A DNA stretch of 64,000 nt. Source: Physcia stellaris. Its lineage: Eukaryota; Ascomycota; Lecanoromycetes; Caliciales; Physciaceae. Every line of letters begins with the position of its first letter. Position 1 is the first letter of the stretch. The notes beneath the pieces are model-generated. The model was not told the DNA's origin. It saw only the letters and a list, made by a program, of their open reading frames with translations, and ran no database searches. Of this stretch, positions 46,132-57,315 are shown piece after piece. The stretch spans positions 682,001 through 746,000 of the forward strand of contig JABSSW010000007.1 in NCBI GenBank assembly GCA_018902385.1, written 5' to 3'. The position numbers were made by a program, and so were the translations under genes.

Positions 46132-47642
46132 ATGCCTCCTCGCCGCACCCTTCGTTCGCGGACCACCACCACCAATCTAATCTCTCCTCCCAGCTCACCC
46201 GCGATAACCACCTCCTCCCGTCCCCGCCGCAACGCATCCAACCCCTCCGCAAAAGAAGTAACCATAGCGCGCGACCCATCCACCTCCCCGGAAGGCAAAA
46301 AAGCAATCCACCTCACGGTTAAAATGCCCTCCTCCAAACTGCGCGAAGCAACCTCCGGCAGCTCCAAGAAGGGCCAATCCCTAGGCGAGCGAGAGCGATT
46401 GGAGCCCGCTGAGATAGTAAGCGGGCCGAGAGGGAGTCGAGCGAAAAAGAGCTATGTCGTCGAGAGCGACAGCGACGAGGAAGAAGAAGATGACGAAGAT
46501 GCTGAAGGGGAAGAAGTAGAAGACGACGAGGAAGACGAGGAAGAGGAAGCAGTTGTTCCGATCGAAGACCAGATCGGTGAACCGGAGCAGTCCGACGACG
46601 ACGTTTCCGCCGATGAAGGCAACGAGGTAGCCAACGCAGAAGATGACGAGGAAGAAGAGCCCGAAGAAGGGGATGAGAGCGGGGAAGCCGACGCCGAGGG
46701 CGACGAGGATGTAGACATGGAAGACGAATCTCCCATGCCTCCACCCCCCATCATCAAGAAGACCGGCGGCACCGCATCCAAGCCCAGCGTCACCATAACC
46801 CCGGCCCAAAGCGCGCACCTCAAAAGCGTTGAGGCCAAAGAAATGGAGATGGAAGACGACGACGAGGATCTCTCCTCCATCGACTCCGCAGGCGAAGCCG
46901 AGGCCGAAGACGTAGACATGGACGCAGACGACGACGACGCGGAAACGCAAAGCTTGGGCATGGGCAGTAGAGGCAGCACGCCGGACGTGAGCAAGATGAC
47001 GAAACGGCAGCGGAGTCGCCTGGATCAGGTGATGGGCAGCGACGATTTCCTGCAGTTGCCGATGGAGCCGCAGCAGAAGAAGATCCTGACGGCGGAGGAG
47101 CACGCGATGCGGAGGGCGGAGATGGCGCGGCGGCGGAAGAATCTGAGCGAGAAGCGGAACGAGGAGGAGAAGGTACGCTGTGCTATCCATTGACTACTGA
47201 GCACCTTTCTTCCTGTTTCCCTCCTTCCGGTTCCTAACCTTCCTATTCCTATCCCCGACCCCTGTACCATTCACGATCCCGCCTCTCCCCCTCCCCCATC
47301 GTCTCCCCAACCCACTAACCCCACCCAAAACAGATGGACACCATAAACCGCCTCCTCAAAAAACAAGCCCCCAAGCGCCGGGGCAAGATCTCCGCCGCCG
47401 AGATCAGCGCCAACCTCGCCGCCGGCGCCTCGGACGACGACCAGCTGCTCGAAGCCCAAGACCCGGAATTCGAGCGGGCGAACCCGGTGTTTGTGCGCTG
47501 GGTCAGCGATGCGAAGGGATCGAGGGTTGGGGTGCCGGCGGAGTGGGTGGAGGGTGGGGTTGGGGCTGCGTGTGGATTTATCGCTATCAAGGGGGCTGTG
47601 AGGGAGGGGCAGAGGAGGATGGTTGAGGTTGTGGAGGGGTGA
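46132..47642 (+). CDS. IES2: INO80 complex subunit, IES2-like (PAPA-1 domain), two exons, 449 aa
   Basis: Exon 1 (46132-47172) and exon 2 (47334-47642) join in phase across a 161-nt intron with a very pyrimidine-rich 3' part. The N-terminus is basic and disordered; residues about 110-290 are dominated by acidic tracts. From about 295 to 370 a basic helical region (K-R-Q-R-S-R-L-D, R-R-A-E-M-A-R-R-R-K-N, then K-R-N-E-E-E-K with a leucine-rich continuation across the splice) matches the PAPA-1-like domain of Ies2/INO80B. In the INO80 chromatin remodeller Ies2 contacts the ATPase and stimulates nucleosome sliding. The last 60 residues carry a short F-V-R-W-V segment usual for fungal members. Confidence 0.85.
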
Positions 47643-48597
47643 GTTGGGTGGGGGTGGGGAATAGATACGCGGCGTGGGTGGAAGAGGGATTTAATGTCTT
47701 GGGTTTAAGGTGGCTGTCTGTCATATTGTAGCTCTGTAGTCGGCATAGATATACTAAGGTACTATTCCCACAAATCATGGATAAGTAGGGATTCATATCG
47801 CCACCCCGGTTCACCGTGTTTCTTCCCCATTGTATCTGTGGGCTTGAAAAATCTGGGACTTACATCGACTAGAGACACAGTACGAGAATCGCCGTGGGTT
47901 CGAGAACGTATGCTTAATGTACCCATCCTACTTTACAGAATATCCTGACCATGTGGATTAGGCGAAGCAGAAGGAAGACGAGGCCGCTGAGACAGGACGA
48001 CAGAAATGGGACAGAGAGGGAGAAAAGAGAGGACAAAGAAGCGAGTCCCATAGTTCGAGGCGATTACTTTGGGGAGGTGATAGCCAAAAGAGGAAAACAC
48101 TAGGTACCCGTGACACAGTCTGTTAGGTTGTGTTCGGAAAAGGGTGAGGCTTGGAACGGTATGGATTTCGACGTCTTGCTTGCTTTTCACGATCAGATAA
48201 GAGAGGACGTTATGGATAAAGTGTAGGCTGCTCTTTCTGGTATCCTCAACGACAGTTATAAGTTCGCGAAAGCTACTCCAGCTTTCGTTAAGTCCACCAA
48301 CGCGTTTAGCAATCCTCATGACGAAAAGAGTAAATAGAGAGCTGCAAAGGTTCAACGAGTAAAGTACATGTAGGTTCATCCGCGTCGTCTCTTCGTGACT
48401 CCAGAAATATTGCAGGAGGTTCCCATCCGCCTCCACCTTGGTTTCTTCCGGCTATTGTGACCCCTCGTCATCTTCTGTCCCATATGTACCGCCTTCTCCG
48501 TGCCTGGTCTGTGATATGTTGTTGATAGGGAGGGACGCGCTAAGCACGAGTATGAAGGGCCTTTTAGACCCTGCGAACTAATTGAACAGTGTTGCGC
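47643..48597. other. Intergenic region between convergent genes
   Basis: These 955 bases lie between the 3' ends of the IES2-like and SNAP-like genes. A 167-codon minus-strand open frame (47933-48436) has no recognisable domain and lies downstream of the SNAP stop; it is most likely untranslated sequence. Confidence 0.5.
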
Positions 48598-49989
48598 TCA
48601 TGCGAAGTCCTCCTCTTGATTCGTCATCGCTTCCAAAGCCCTATCTACCATTTGATACTGCCACTTGGGCATAGGATTAAACTTGTCGTAGCTCTTAAGG
48701 GCAAGTCCGAAACCCACATCGTCTCCTGCTTCCTGCGCTCGTCCTAATTGCATTAGAAATTTGCCTTCTTTCTGATTAGCGAAGTCTGGCTCGGTGTTAA
48801 AGTAAGTGTGGAGAGCTCGCGAGGTGGCGACGGTGTCCTGTGATCGAGTTCGAAGGGTTAACGGGTATTCTGGCGCAGCTGAGACCGAAGTAGCAGGGAT
48901 AGGAAGTGAGGACTTACATTTATTGCGAAGTGACATAGACCAGCCTTTAGATAGTAGGGCGCTATCGAATATCCCCTGGAGAGTTCCCCTCCGGAATGAG
49001 GATAATTATTGGCGCACCATTCGTAGAGCTCCATGGCTCTACGGTAATCGCCCTTCTTAATAATGTAGGCTTCGCCCAGCTTCCTGTAAATAGCAAGCAC
49101 CGTCCTATAGATCATAGCTTATCAGTCATCGCGTATCTAAGTATCATTCCAACCAAAGGTCGTAGGATAAGCCTTACATTGTAGACTTAGCGCTATTCCT
49201 GTACCAACTGGCCGCTTTCTCCCAGGCCTCAATAGCTTTGTCTGTGTCGCCCAAACTATTCATGTACAGGTCTCCAAGTGTGTCTTGTTTTGGTGCGGGA
49301 GTTCGAGTGTTGCCTTCCTTTATATAACTCTGTATCACTTCTTCTGTACACCTTGCCGAATCCGCAGGCCGTGCTGTACGGTAGTTGTCGGCAGCCTTAT
49401 CAAAAAGGTCTCGTGTATCGATGTTGTCAAAGTCATCGCCCAATTTCTCCCTCTTCTTCAGCAGAGCAGCCTGCTCAAATGCGTAGGCAGCATCAACGAC
49501 TGAGAAAGTCAACTTCAAGTTCCGATTGATTTGAGTCTGGCCTACTGACGCTGATTGGCGCTGATGAATTCTGGAGCAACTTTCATATACGTCTTATATG
49601 CTTCTTTCATACGACCAGCTCGCGTCCATTTCCAGGATTTGTCGCGAAGCTCATCCGCCTTTGGATACTCTTAGCCACGGCAGCAGATGACAGTTGGCAG
49701 TAAGCTCACCTTTGCAAGTTCGGCACGTAAGTCGGATGGCATTGGCTCTGAGAGTCCGAGGGCTTTTGCGATCGCTTGAACTGTAGAATGACGATAATGT
49801 CAGTAGAGCTCGGACTGAGAATACAAAGCTGCTCGGTGAGATGTCTAATAATGGGTCTCCAATCAACTTACACGAGGTCTGGATCCATGATTGGCTTTGC
49901 TGGGCTTGGAGCGGCAGGGGCTGCTCGGGATCATGGTCGGAATCGATGCCCGAAGGGGCCAAGTAGCCCATGGAGGATGCGCTACTCAT
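48598..49989 (-). CDS. SNAP family protein (Sec17/alpha- or gamma-SNAP-like), six exons, 348 aa
   Basis: Six exons (49989-49872, 49780-49710, 49658-49550, 49499-49178, 49104-48918, 48837-48598) join perfectly in phase. After a 40-residue proline- and glutamine-rich N-terminal extension the protein is a series of TPR-like helical hairpins: R-A-G-R-M-K-E-A-Y, A-A-Y-A-F-E-Q-A-A, L-F-D-K-A-A-D-N-Y, K-A-I-E-A-W-E-K-A-A, and R-R-A-M-E-L-Y-E-W, ending in a conserved all-alpha C-terminal part. SNAPs bind SNARE complexes and recruit the NSF ATPase to take them apart after membrane fusion. The N-terminal extension and length differ from typical Sec17 (about 292 aa), so it may be the gamma-type paralogue. 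It shares a short divergent promoter with gatC. Confidence 0.78.
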
Positions 49990-50097
49990 ATTGGCGCGGC
50001 AGAGCGTTCGTGCAGCAACTTGATGCTTCTTTCGTGAAAAGTGTACAGCAAATGCTTGTGTTGGATGATGAGGGCAGGGAGATGGATACAAAGAGGA
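49990..50097. promoter_or_regulatory. Short bidirectional promoter, SNAP-like gene and gatC
   Basis: Only 108 bases separate the start codons of two genes transcribed in opposite directions, so they must share control sequence, and the 5' untranslated regions may overlap. An in-frame ATG further upstream (50,041) exists for the plus-strand gene, but the protein starting at 50,098 has the better mitochondrial leader. Confidence 0.6.
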
Positions 50098-50658
50098 ATG
50101 TTGTTGAGGGGACGCGAAGTCAGAAATGCGGGACGCCAATTCACATGTTCTTCTGTGCGACTTAGCCTTGGTCGAGCCGCGAAAGACAACAGTGACATCA
50201 AAGCCATGCTCGCCCAACCCTCGTGGTCTGTCAACACCCTCTTCACTTCCGACATTCACGCCACTCCGACTACGAACGTCTCACCGAGCCAGCTCCATCA
50301 TCTCCTCCGCTTGTCCGCGCTCCCCTTGCCGGCCAGCGAGACCGAAGAATCGAGGATGTTGCAAGATTTGGAGTCACAATTGCAATTCGTACGGGCCATT
50401 CAGGATGTGGACACTGATGGGGTTGAGCCTCTCGTGAGCATCCGGGATGAGACAGCTGAAGCGGAGAAGGAAGGCGAGATCACGGTCGACGTTCTGAAGG
50501 AGGACTTGGCAAAAGAGACAGTCTCTGGGATTCGAGGACGCATCACAAGGCCTGGAGACGCGGAGAAAGAAGATATTGAGGACTGGGATGCTCTTGCTTG
50601 CGCGCCGAAGTCTATGGGGAGATTCATTGCTTTGAACAACACCAAGTTGACCATCTAA
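50098..50658 (+). CDS. gatC: Mitochondrial glutamyl-tRNA(Gln) amidotransferase subunit C, 186 aa
   Basis: Residues 1-35, with many Arg and Ser residues and few acidic ones, look like a mitochondrial import signal, which is why I chose this start over an earlier in-frame ATG. The GatC domain covers about residues 55-110, with L-L-R-L-S-A-L-P-L, then Q-L-Q-F-V-R-A-I-Q-D-V-D-T-D-G-V-E-P-L. GatC stabilises the GatAB complex that converts misacylated Glu-tRNA(Gln) to Gln-tRNA(Gln) in mitochondria. The tail of about 75 residues is specific to fungal members. The gene is intronless. Confidence 0.86.
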   Translation: MLLRGREVRNAGRQFTCSSVRLSLGRAAKDNSDIKAMLAQPSWSVNTLFTSDIHATPTTNVSPSQLHHLLRLSALPLPASETEESRMLQDLESQLQFVRAIQDVDTDGVEPLVSIRDETAEAEKEGEITVDVLKEDLAKETVSGIRGRITRPGDAEKEDIEDWDALACAPKSMGRFIALNNTKLTI

Positions 50659-50812
50659 GGCTACTCATACACCATCTCCATCGACAACAGCATCATGCAA
50701 TATTTGAAGCTAAGACACTACTGCAACACGGTCCTCTATCGGCTCAGTAGCTTTTGGATCTCGAGAACACCTATTTCCCATCAAATGCTTTGCCATAACG
50801 CCATTGGCTCTG

Positions 50813-52638
50813 CTAATACTCCGGTACTCCGAATCTGTTAACCTCACAGCATTCAGCGAGAGGCTGTACAACATTGCTAAGAATATCACTTCTCCATGTT
50901 TCATCCTCAAGGTCCATGGTAGTTCGACTCGTAGAGTGATTAAGACACCACATGACGGGGTCTGAAAAGTGAGGATGCTCATCGTTTAGCGACGTCAGAC
51001 ACCACTCTTCAGCCGCGGCTTTGTCGACAAACGGGTCCGGTTGACCGTTCATCGAAGGCCGCTTTTGGCGGAATGCATTGTCCTCCAGAGCTTGCCCAAA
51101 TGCCAATTCTAAGAGCATAATGCCCAGCGTCACAATACTTCTGTCCTGCGGTCCAGGCAATACTAACTGACCTCCTGATACCTTTCTTGAGAGTCGTGGC
51201 TGATCAAAAACACCCCTTGCTGGCATCATACAGCAGGTAAATGTCCTTTTTACCCCATCCAGCCTGGATCCAGGGGGTTGCATGGAGTTGTACGTACGAA
51301 GACGCTATTGCCAGTGCGATAGTATAGCGCTGTCTCCGGCTGAAGCGTTTGTTCAGCCCGCTCCGTAAGATATCGTGAACTGTGACATGCTTCAAAACCG
51401 ACTTGTCGTACGACTTTTGTTTCGGTAGTGTGATCGAATAAGTTTTCGCATCATTACCGAGAACGCCCATCGGAGTGTCACTCCATCCAGTCGTTGTGAG
51501 GTCGTGGCAAAGGTTGATCACCTTGGGCAGTTGTGTGTTCGCCCCCGGTGGCAGTAGTACTGCTTGGTCGTTCAAGGGGATGACGTTATCCACAAATTTG
51601 ACCTCTTTCGCCTTTTTGCTCCTACCAAATATGCCTGTGGAACGAAAAGCAGACGGTGGATGTATAGAAGATGCACTGACAGCACTAGTCGTAGTCCGAC
51701 TCCCTTCATCTGAGTCCTGTGATGCCCGACCGCCAACTGCAACGATGTTGGCTTCTTTCCAGTCCCAAGGTCCGGAGTGCTGGGTTGTGATCTTCTCAGC
51801 AAAAGTGAACATAATCGTGAACTCAACGGTTTGAAAATCCTTGTGATCACGTAACAGTAGGTCGGTGCTATGAGAGGTACAACAGGTGCAGCACCAGGCC
51901 TGTTGCAGTAGCCCATACAAAGCTTTTGCATGCTGCCAAAAGTGCGATAAAGACTTGTGTATCGGCCTGCGTCTATTTGATGACGGTCGCATAGGTGACT
52001 CTGAGCTCCTTTGGGAGTTCGAGAATCTCTCAAGCCACAGATTGCATTTCTGGAGACCCGCAAGCAGACCCGCTCGACGTTTTCTGTTCACGCTGAATCT
52101 GATTCGATGCCACTCGAACTGAAGAAGGCCTCGAGCGTCGCTTGGTCCCTTGCCTGAGTTTGCATCCTCCTGCAATCCACCCCTGCTTAGTCGTTCTTGC
52201 AGCGGAGTAAATCAGTTCGTTACTTACTTTAATCTTCTGCTGGAACGATGGCTTGTCTATCCCAAGCTCTTCTGCGAGAGCTACCATATGATTGTGAAAT
52301 TCCTGCATGACCTCGATATAACTCTCATAAGAGACCGGCAAATATTTGAAGTCCTTAATCTCGGATGCCAGAGAATCCGAACGCCAATCTTCTCCGTATG
52401 GGTTAGCAAGAAGCTCTTCTAGCTTTGCAGTATCGCACAAGATTGGTTCCAGGAATCCTCTGATGTTGCTGTCGAAGAGGGCATACTCTGCTTTCACCCA
52501 CATCAAGCAGTTCTCGTACACCTTGCGAACCTTGTACCAATCACCGAATACCTGCGACGCCTCTCTGTTCTTTTCCAAGGCGCTAAGGAGCAAAGGAAAG
52601 GCTCCTAGCACGAGACCCGCAACTTCTATTCCACTCAT
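50813..52638 (-). CDS. HeLo-like/DUF7580 kinase-like protein, cassette 1, frame possibly interrupted
   Basis: Exon 1 (52638-52228, 411 nt) and exon 2 (from 52169) are separated by a 58-nt intron. The start M-S-G-I-E-V-A-G-L-V-L-G-A-F-P gives an N-terminal hydrophobic helix like that of HeLo-like and related fungal cell-death domains. A conserved W-C-C-T-C cysteine cluster follows, and the C-terminal half is the kinase-like DUF7580 region, with L-A-I-A-S-S-Y-V-Q-L-H, K-K-D-I-Y-L-L in place of the HRD loop, and L-G-I-M-L-L-E-L. Catalytic kinase residues are not kept, so it is probably a pseudokinase. Near 51,215 the reading frame changes within a run of four G (plus strand CCCC). This is either a real frameshift, a base-call error, or a 73-nt intron that removes a stretch coding in the paralogue. 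The protein would be about 585-600 residues. Confidence 0.75.
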
Positions 52639-53108
52639 GCTGAACACGATAGTTGAACCTGAACGGATGGAAACCAGAATCTCCTCCAGGTACTCATGCT
52701 CACCGGGCGCTTAGACGACGACGAAATCAGAAGGGTAACAATATCCCGTGTGGCACAATTTTTCCGATGATTGGTCCATCGGAGTTGAGAGGGATGGAAC
52801 GATTAGTGATTGGATGATTCTTTCATGCAGCCTTATGCTGTGTGAATGATCTTCAAACCACCCAATTTTGTACGGTGTTGGGGAGCGCCAATCTGGAAAG
52901 AATTGGATCTCCTACGATACATCACGACGACGTCGCCATCTGAGGTCACAGAAAGGTTCATTCTTTGAATGGCGCAAGAGTAACGGTCTTCCGCGTCTGC
53001 ACTCAATTGCTGTATTGCCCTTCTATCGCGTGCTTTGGCTTTCATCGGCCGTATTCAAGGTTAGCGTAGACATCATCAACGACCTGCATTGCCGGGGTAG
53101 GGCGAAAA
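52639..53108. promoter_or_regulatory. Divergent promoter of cassette 1
   Basis: These 470 bases separate the two start codons. A segment at 52809-52840, GATTGGA followed by TCATGCAGCCT and TGTGTG, recurs in the promoter of cassette 2 at a similar distance from the minus-strand start (about 170 against 190 bp). ATTGG is an inverted CCAAT box. The shared segment suggests common control of both genes in both cassettes. Confidence 0.6.
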
Positions 53109-56100
53109 ATGAGTTATGGACTACCGCGGCCGATCTCAGACCAGTCGAAGATTTGTCTACGTCGTTTCAACGAAATTTGGGACGCCGTTCGAAGCGCAGA
53201 TGACATTGATCTAAAGCTTCCTCCGTCATGGATTTCCGATGAGTTCGAGCGATTTAGAAGCTGGGCAGGTAGCATTGGAGCCGTTTACCTACCAGGTCGG
53301 CAAGACAGTTCCTTGGATCTACGATTAGTAGAGGCTCCAATGATAGCAAAGCAAGTGGTTGATTTTCTTGAATCCCTCGCCAGGGATTTAGAAAGCGGTG
53401 AGCGAAGCCTCAAATCTGCCCAGATAGAGCTGCTACTCATCTTTTCTAGTTTGGGAAATTGCATCCGGTAGACGGCCAAATCGGACCGGAACACTGGAGA
53501 CTTATGAGGAGCCCGACAATTCAAACGACTCTGAGAGCCAGGCAACTTCGGGAGTGGAAGAGATATCTGAGATTCATGAGCTTTTCGAAACCTGCCAGGA
53601 CTTCATCTCATGTCTCTTTAGATTAAGCATTGCTATAAGAAAGGCAACAAAGAGAGATCGCTACACTACATCCGCTCGCAAAAGAGACGACCCCTACCAT
53701 GAGGTCTTCGATGTAGCTCATGTGAGCCACAAGTTCCCCAAATTGAGTCAAGTATCCTGGCTAGAAAGGAGACTTGGAAGAGCGATAACACGGCGAAGGG
53801 AGTACATCCGTTATTGCAAGGAACATCACAAGAGATTGGTCAAAGGTGTAGAGCAACTTGAGGAAGAGCAAGCTCCCCTGCCAGAGATGAAGCAAGCCGC
53901 AGTGCAATATCAGAAATCAGCTCCCCTGACGAGTCTAGTAGATCCTACCAGTCTAGACCAGAGTACTTTAGGTTCTACAAAAGCAACTACGTTGGATGTT
54001 GCTCAGTTCAACTTGACCGAAGACATTGTCGGCGAAAGTTCATCAGATTCCTCCTACGCGACTACTGAAATCACGTCTGAGACTGAAGGACTTCTGAAGA
54101 TACCACCAATTCCGGAAATCGGTGAGGGGGCAAAGAGTTCGTTTGTCCATTTTGCTGGACAGCGCAAATCTTCAAAGGGAGACCGAAACGGGTCCGTAAA
54201 CTTTGGAGGTAAGTGATCAATCATGATAATGTCTCATATGACTGACGAAGGCCTTATTCAGAAAACATGTTCTACAGGATCTTCGTCCTTACGTGTGCAC
54301 ATTCCCATCCTGCAACCTGCTCATGTTTTCAGACTCGAAATTGTGGATCAAACACGAGCTAGAGGAACATCGAATTGAATGGTCGTGCCAACTGTGTCTC
54401 CACAAGCCGATAGATAGCGTCGAGAAGTATGAGTCCCATCTCAGAAAACATCACGAATCGTCCTTAAGGAACATCGAATTATCTTCTTTATTAAAAGCCT
54501 CACAGCAACCGGTTAGTACGATAATGTCTACATCTTGTCCATTTTGCGAACCTGAAGTGAAAGATGAAAATTTCCCTTTGGATACATCTAGTTTCAGGGT
54601 CCACGTTGCCCAACATATGGAGCAATTGGCTTTGTTTGCGCTACCCCGAGTTTCCGACGTTGGCGAAGAAAGCTGGGAATCAACGAGGCCTGCCATGGTA
54701 ACACCCAATTTCGCGGAAACTTCAGGAGAAGGTTTGGTTCGCTCGAGCGAGGAGCCACAAGATCCTCCTTTGCACGTTGCCGCTTATGAGGGCCGTGGTA
54801 TTGATATCAAAAGCATGTTACATGATGGACATAACATAGATGCGACTGGTCCTACATGGGGAAGCGCTCTGGGGGCAGCGATCGCTGGGGACATCCAGCG
54901 GTAATCAAATTACTCTTGGACAGTGGGGCAGACCTCCACCTTCGCTGCTCTACTAACGGGGGTGATTCCAAGACAGCTTTACAGGCGGCAGCTGCGATGG
55001 ATAATCCAATCATTGAAAAGATGCTGTTAGATGCGGAATCTCGTAAACAAAGACCACTGATGTATGGTGAAATCAAATGGAAGCTTGAGTCTGTTGCTTC
55101 TCAATATGAAGGACTGTTGTCGAAAGACTCACAATCAAGCAAATACTTTGCGGTGAGCAATGAAGGACGCGCTGCATTTGAATGCATAGAGTACGCTGTT
55201 GGACGAATCAGCAAGCACCTTCGCACAATGATTGATGAGCTGGATCCGGAGTCCGACATGCAGGCATCACAACTCAAGATCATTATAAGCTTTTTACCGA
55301 ACCTACTAAACGGTCTCGAAATATTCCACGACCTCATCTTTCTCGTTATGGAATACTGTCTATATGATTATGACGAGAGCCAAACAGATTACGAGTACGC
55401 TCTCTGGTGGTGCCTGATAAACTTCAATGAACGTGTGATCCGGATGTTTTCGGTAACATTAAAGGAGGATGAGTCGTTGATCGATTCCAACAAGTACGAG
55501 GCTGACTTAGAGCAATTAGCCGAAAGGGTCAAGAGGTCAGTCACCATCTCCTTATCATCAAATTTCACGAGGTACTAAGGATTGTAGATCCAAGCTTCGT
55601 CCTCTTCCTGAGTCGTATATCTCCAGAATTGCAAAGACCTCACTGGAGCTTGAACAAGATGCAGAGACATGGTATAGAGAAGTTCGTGAGACCATCCGGA
55701 ATAGCGAGACTAATCGAGAAGACATGCTTCGCTATTTTAACACTTATTCCTACGAGCCAGAATTCTTCCACGCGCGAAAATTGACCATAGTGTCTCACGA
55801 ATCACCAGATGTGTCAGCTCAACGCGAAGCTCTCGAAAGGTACATTCCAGCCTTGGCTCGTAAGACAGCCTACCGCCCCTTTGACTTACGAGACCTATCA
55901 AATGAACAAGCACAATCGCCGGAGTCTGACACAATCTCCCAACGTCATGGAAACACAGACGTAACGCCCACAATTACGGCGCAGCCGATACTGTACAGCG
56001 AAGCACTCAAAAAGCTGATTGACGTGGACCATCCTGGTAAGATCAGAAGTGTTTTACTGATGTTGCCAGACTTCGAAAACAAAATCCTTCAGAATTTTAT

Positions 56101-57041
56101 GCCAGAGGCTTCCGATGGATCTCTTGCCACAGATTCTGGTGAAACACTACAACCCACCGAGAAAGCGCTGATCAATTATGTCGAATGGAAAACAGGCTTA
56201 AAAATAGCAGAGCTGATGGACCCGAACTCAGCAACCGAATCATCCCAAAGGAAATCCGGTACATCATCATCTAAAACTTCAGAAGACCCAATTCAACCAG
56301 GCGTGAATATGGACAAATCAAACGTGGATCAAAATCCGCCTCCAGCCTCTGCCAAACTGTTTAGTAGCCAAGAAGAGCAAGTGAAGTTTATTCTAGATTT
56401 GCTTGCTGCTTGGGAGACTAGACTTGATCGACTATGCGATCTGATGACTAGATTCAACCTCCAATTGTCATCCAAAACATTGCCTAAAATGGGTCAAATC
56501 GACAATCCCCTGGGACTGTGTAATACATTGAAAAATCGAGTAGCGTTTTGCAGAAATGGGCTCTTACTCGAGCTCGACGAGAGAGTCAAGTCCAAAAAGC
56601 AACCTAGCGACAGCGATGAACTGATAGATCTTGGCGATTCAAGCAAATTTCCCCCGTCTCTACATCCAAGTGTAATCCTAGATATAGCAATAGGGATCAT
56701 ATGTGACAAAATACCAAAGGCTTCCGTGGAAGGAAACGCGCAGACAGTGTCGTTATACTCGGATGAACTCCTGGTATACTTTGAATGGAAAGCTGGTCTT
56801 TCTCTAAAGGAGATGTTGGAAGCCTTTCTTTGTCTGAGCCAGCGGCTTCTGCCGCCGGAAGCGACTACGGGGTTCGTATTCACAAAAGATTGACCAATTG
56901 TTCTAGTGAAGATGAACTAATTACGTGTATAGGGCAGGTAGAGATTGGAATGACGTTAGCATCGAGGTGAAGGACGCATGGGAACGACTTTCTGAAATGG
57001 TCGAGCGGCAGAAGCTTTTCGACCAGGCTACTCAACAATGA
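53109..57041 (+). CDS. C2H2-finger and ankyrin protein, cassette 1, about 1,200 aa, frame interrupted
   Basis: Exons begin at 53109, 53450, 54262 and 55588, with introns of about 52 nt at 53398-53449, 54209-54261 and 55536-55587; the last splice near 56.9 kb is unclear. In order: an N-terminal domain with F-R-S-W-A-G-S-I-G-A found at the start of many fungal zinc-finger/NLR-like proteins (1-100), a helical domain with an R-R-R-E-Y-I-R-Y-C basic stretch (150-280), C2H2-type fingers with V-C-T-F-P-S-C and C-P-F-C, the V-A-Q-H-M-E-Q-L-A-L-F-A-L-P motif, ankyrin repeats, and a long helical C-terminus with two E-W-K-x-G-L repeats (near 56.2 and 56.8 kb). Compared with the paralogue the frame seems to change near 54,130 and 54,890, each at a run of G. 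It may be degenerating or mis-sequenced. Confidence 0.75.
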
Positions 57042-57315
57042 GTAAGGGGACGTGACAATCTACTCTGAACAAATCAGATTAAGTGAATACGCATGAAAGT
57101 GTTGCAGGACAGATACTTAAGACCTCAATCTAAGAGTCACATTGCCGTTCGAACCTAGCGGTCTAAACAACAGCCTTTATGATATTTTGGTTGGGAATTC
57201 TCTTACCTGGCATAGGCTGGTCGCGGCACGTGATAGGGTCAATGCACATAGCGACTGAATTTGACACGAAAATCTCTGATACAGAGCATCTTTGCTACCA
57301 TATCAATCCCGTCCT

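Larger units (their letters stand above)
50813..57041. repeat. Cassette 1 of a tandemly duplicated divergent gene pair
   Basis: This segment carries a minus-strand HeLo-like/DUF7580 gene and a plus-strand C2H2/ankyrin gene. The same pair, in the same order and orientation, follows at 57316-63115. Shared features are the 411-nt first exon of the minus-strand genes, intron positions and phases in both genes, and a conserved promoter stretch. Sequence identity is only moderate at the protein level, so the duplication is not recent. Confidence 0.85.

Noticed and set aside
46319-47190. Long minus-strand open frames opposite the IES2-like gene
   Set aside because: They mirror the acidic, GA-rich coding sequence on the plus strand and encode low-complexity Ser/Leu/Arg sequence.
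47933-48436. 167-codon minus-strand open frame as a gene
   Set aside because: It has no recognisable domain and lies in the downstream flank of the SNAP-like gene between convergent genes.
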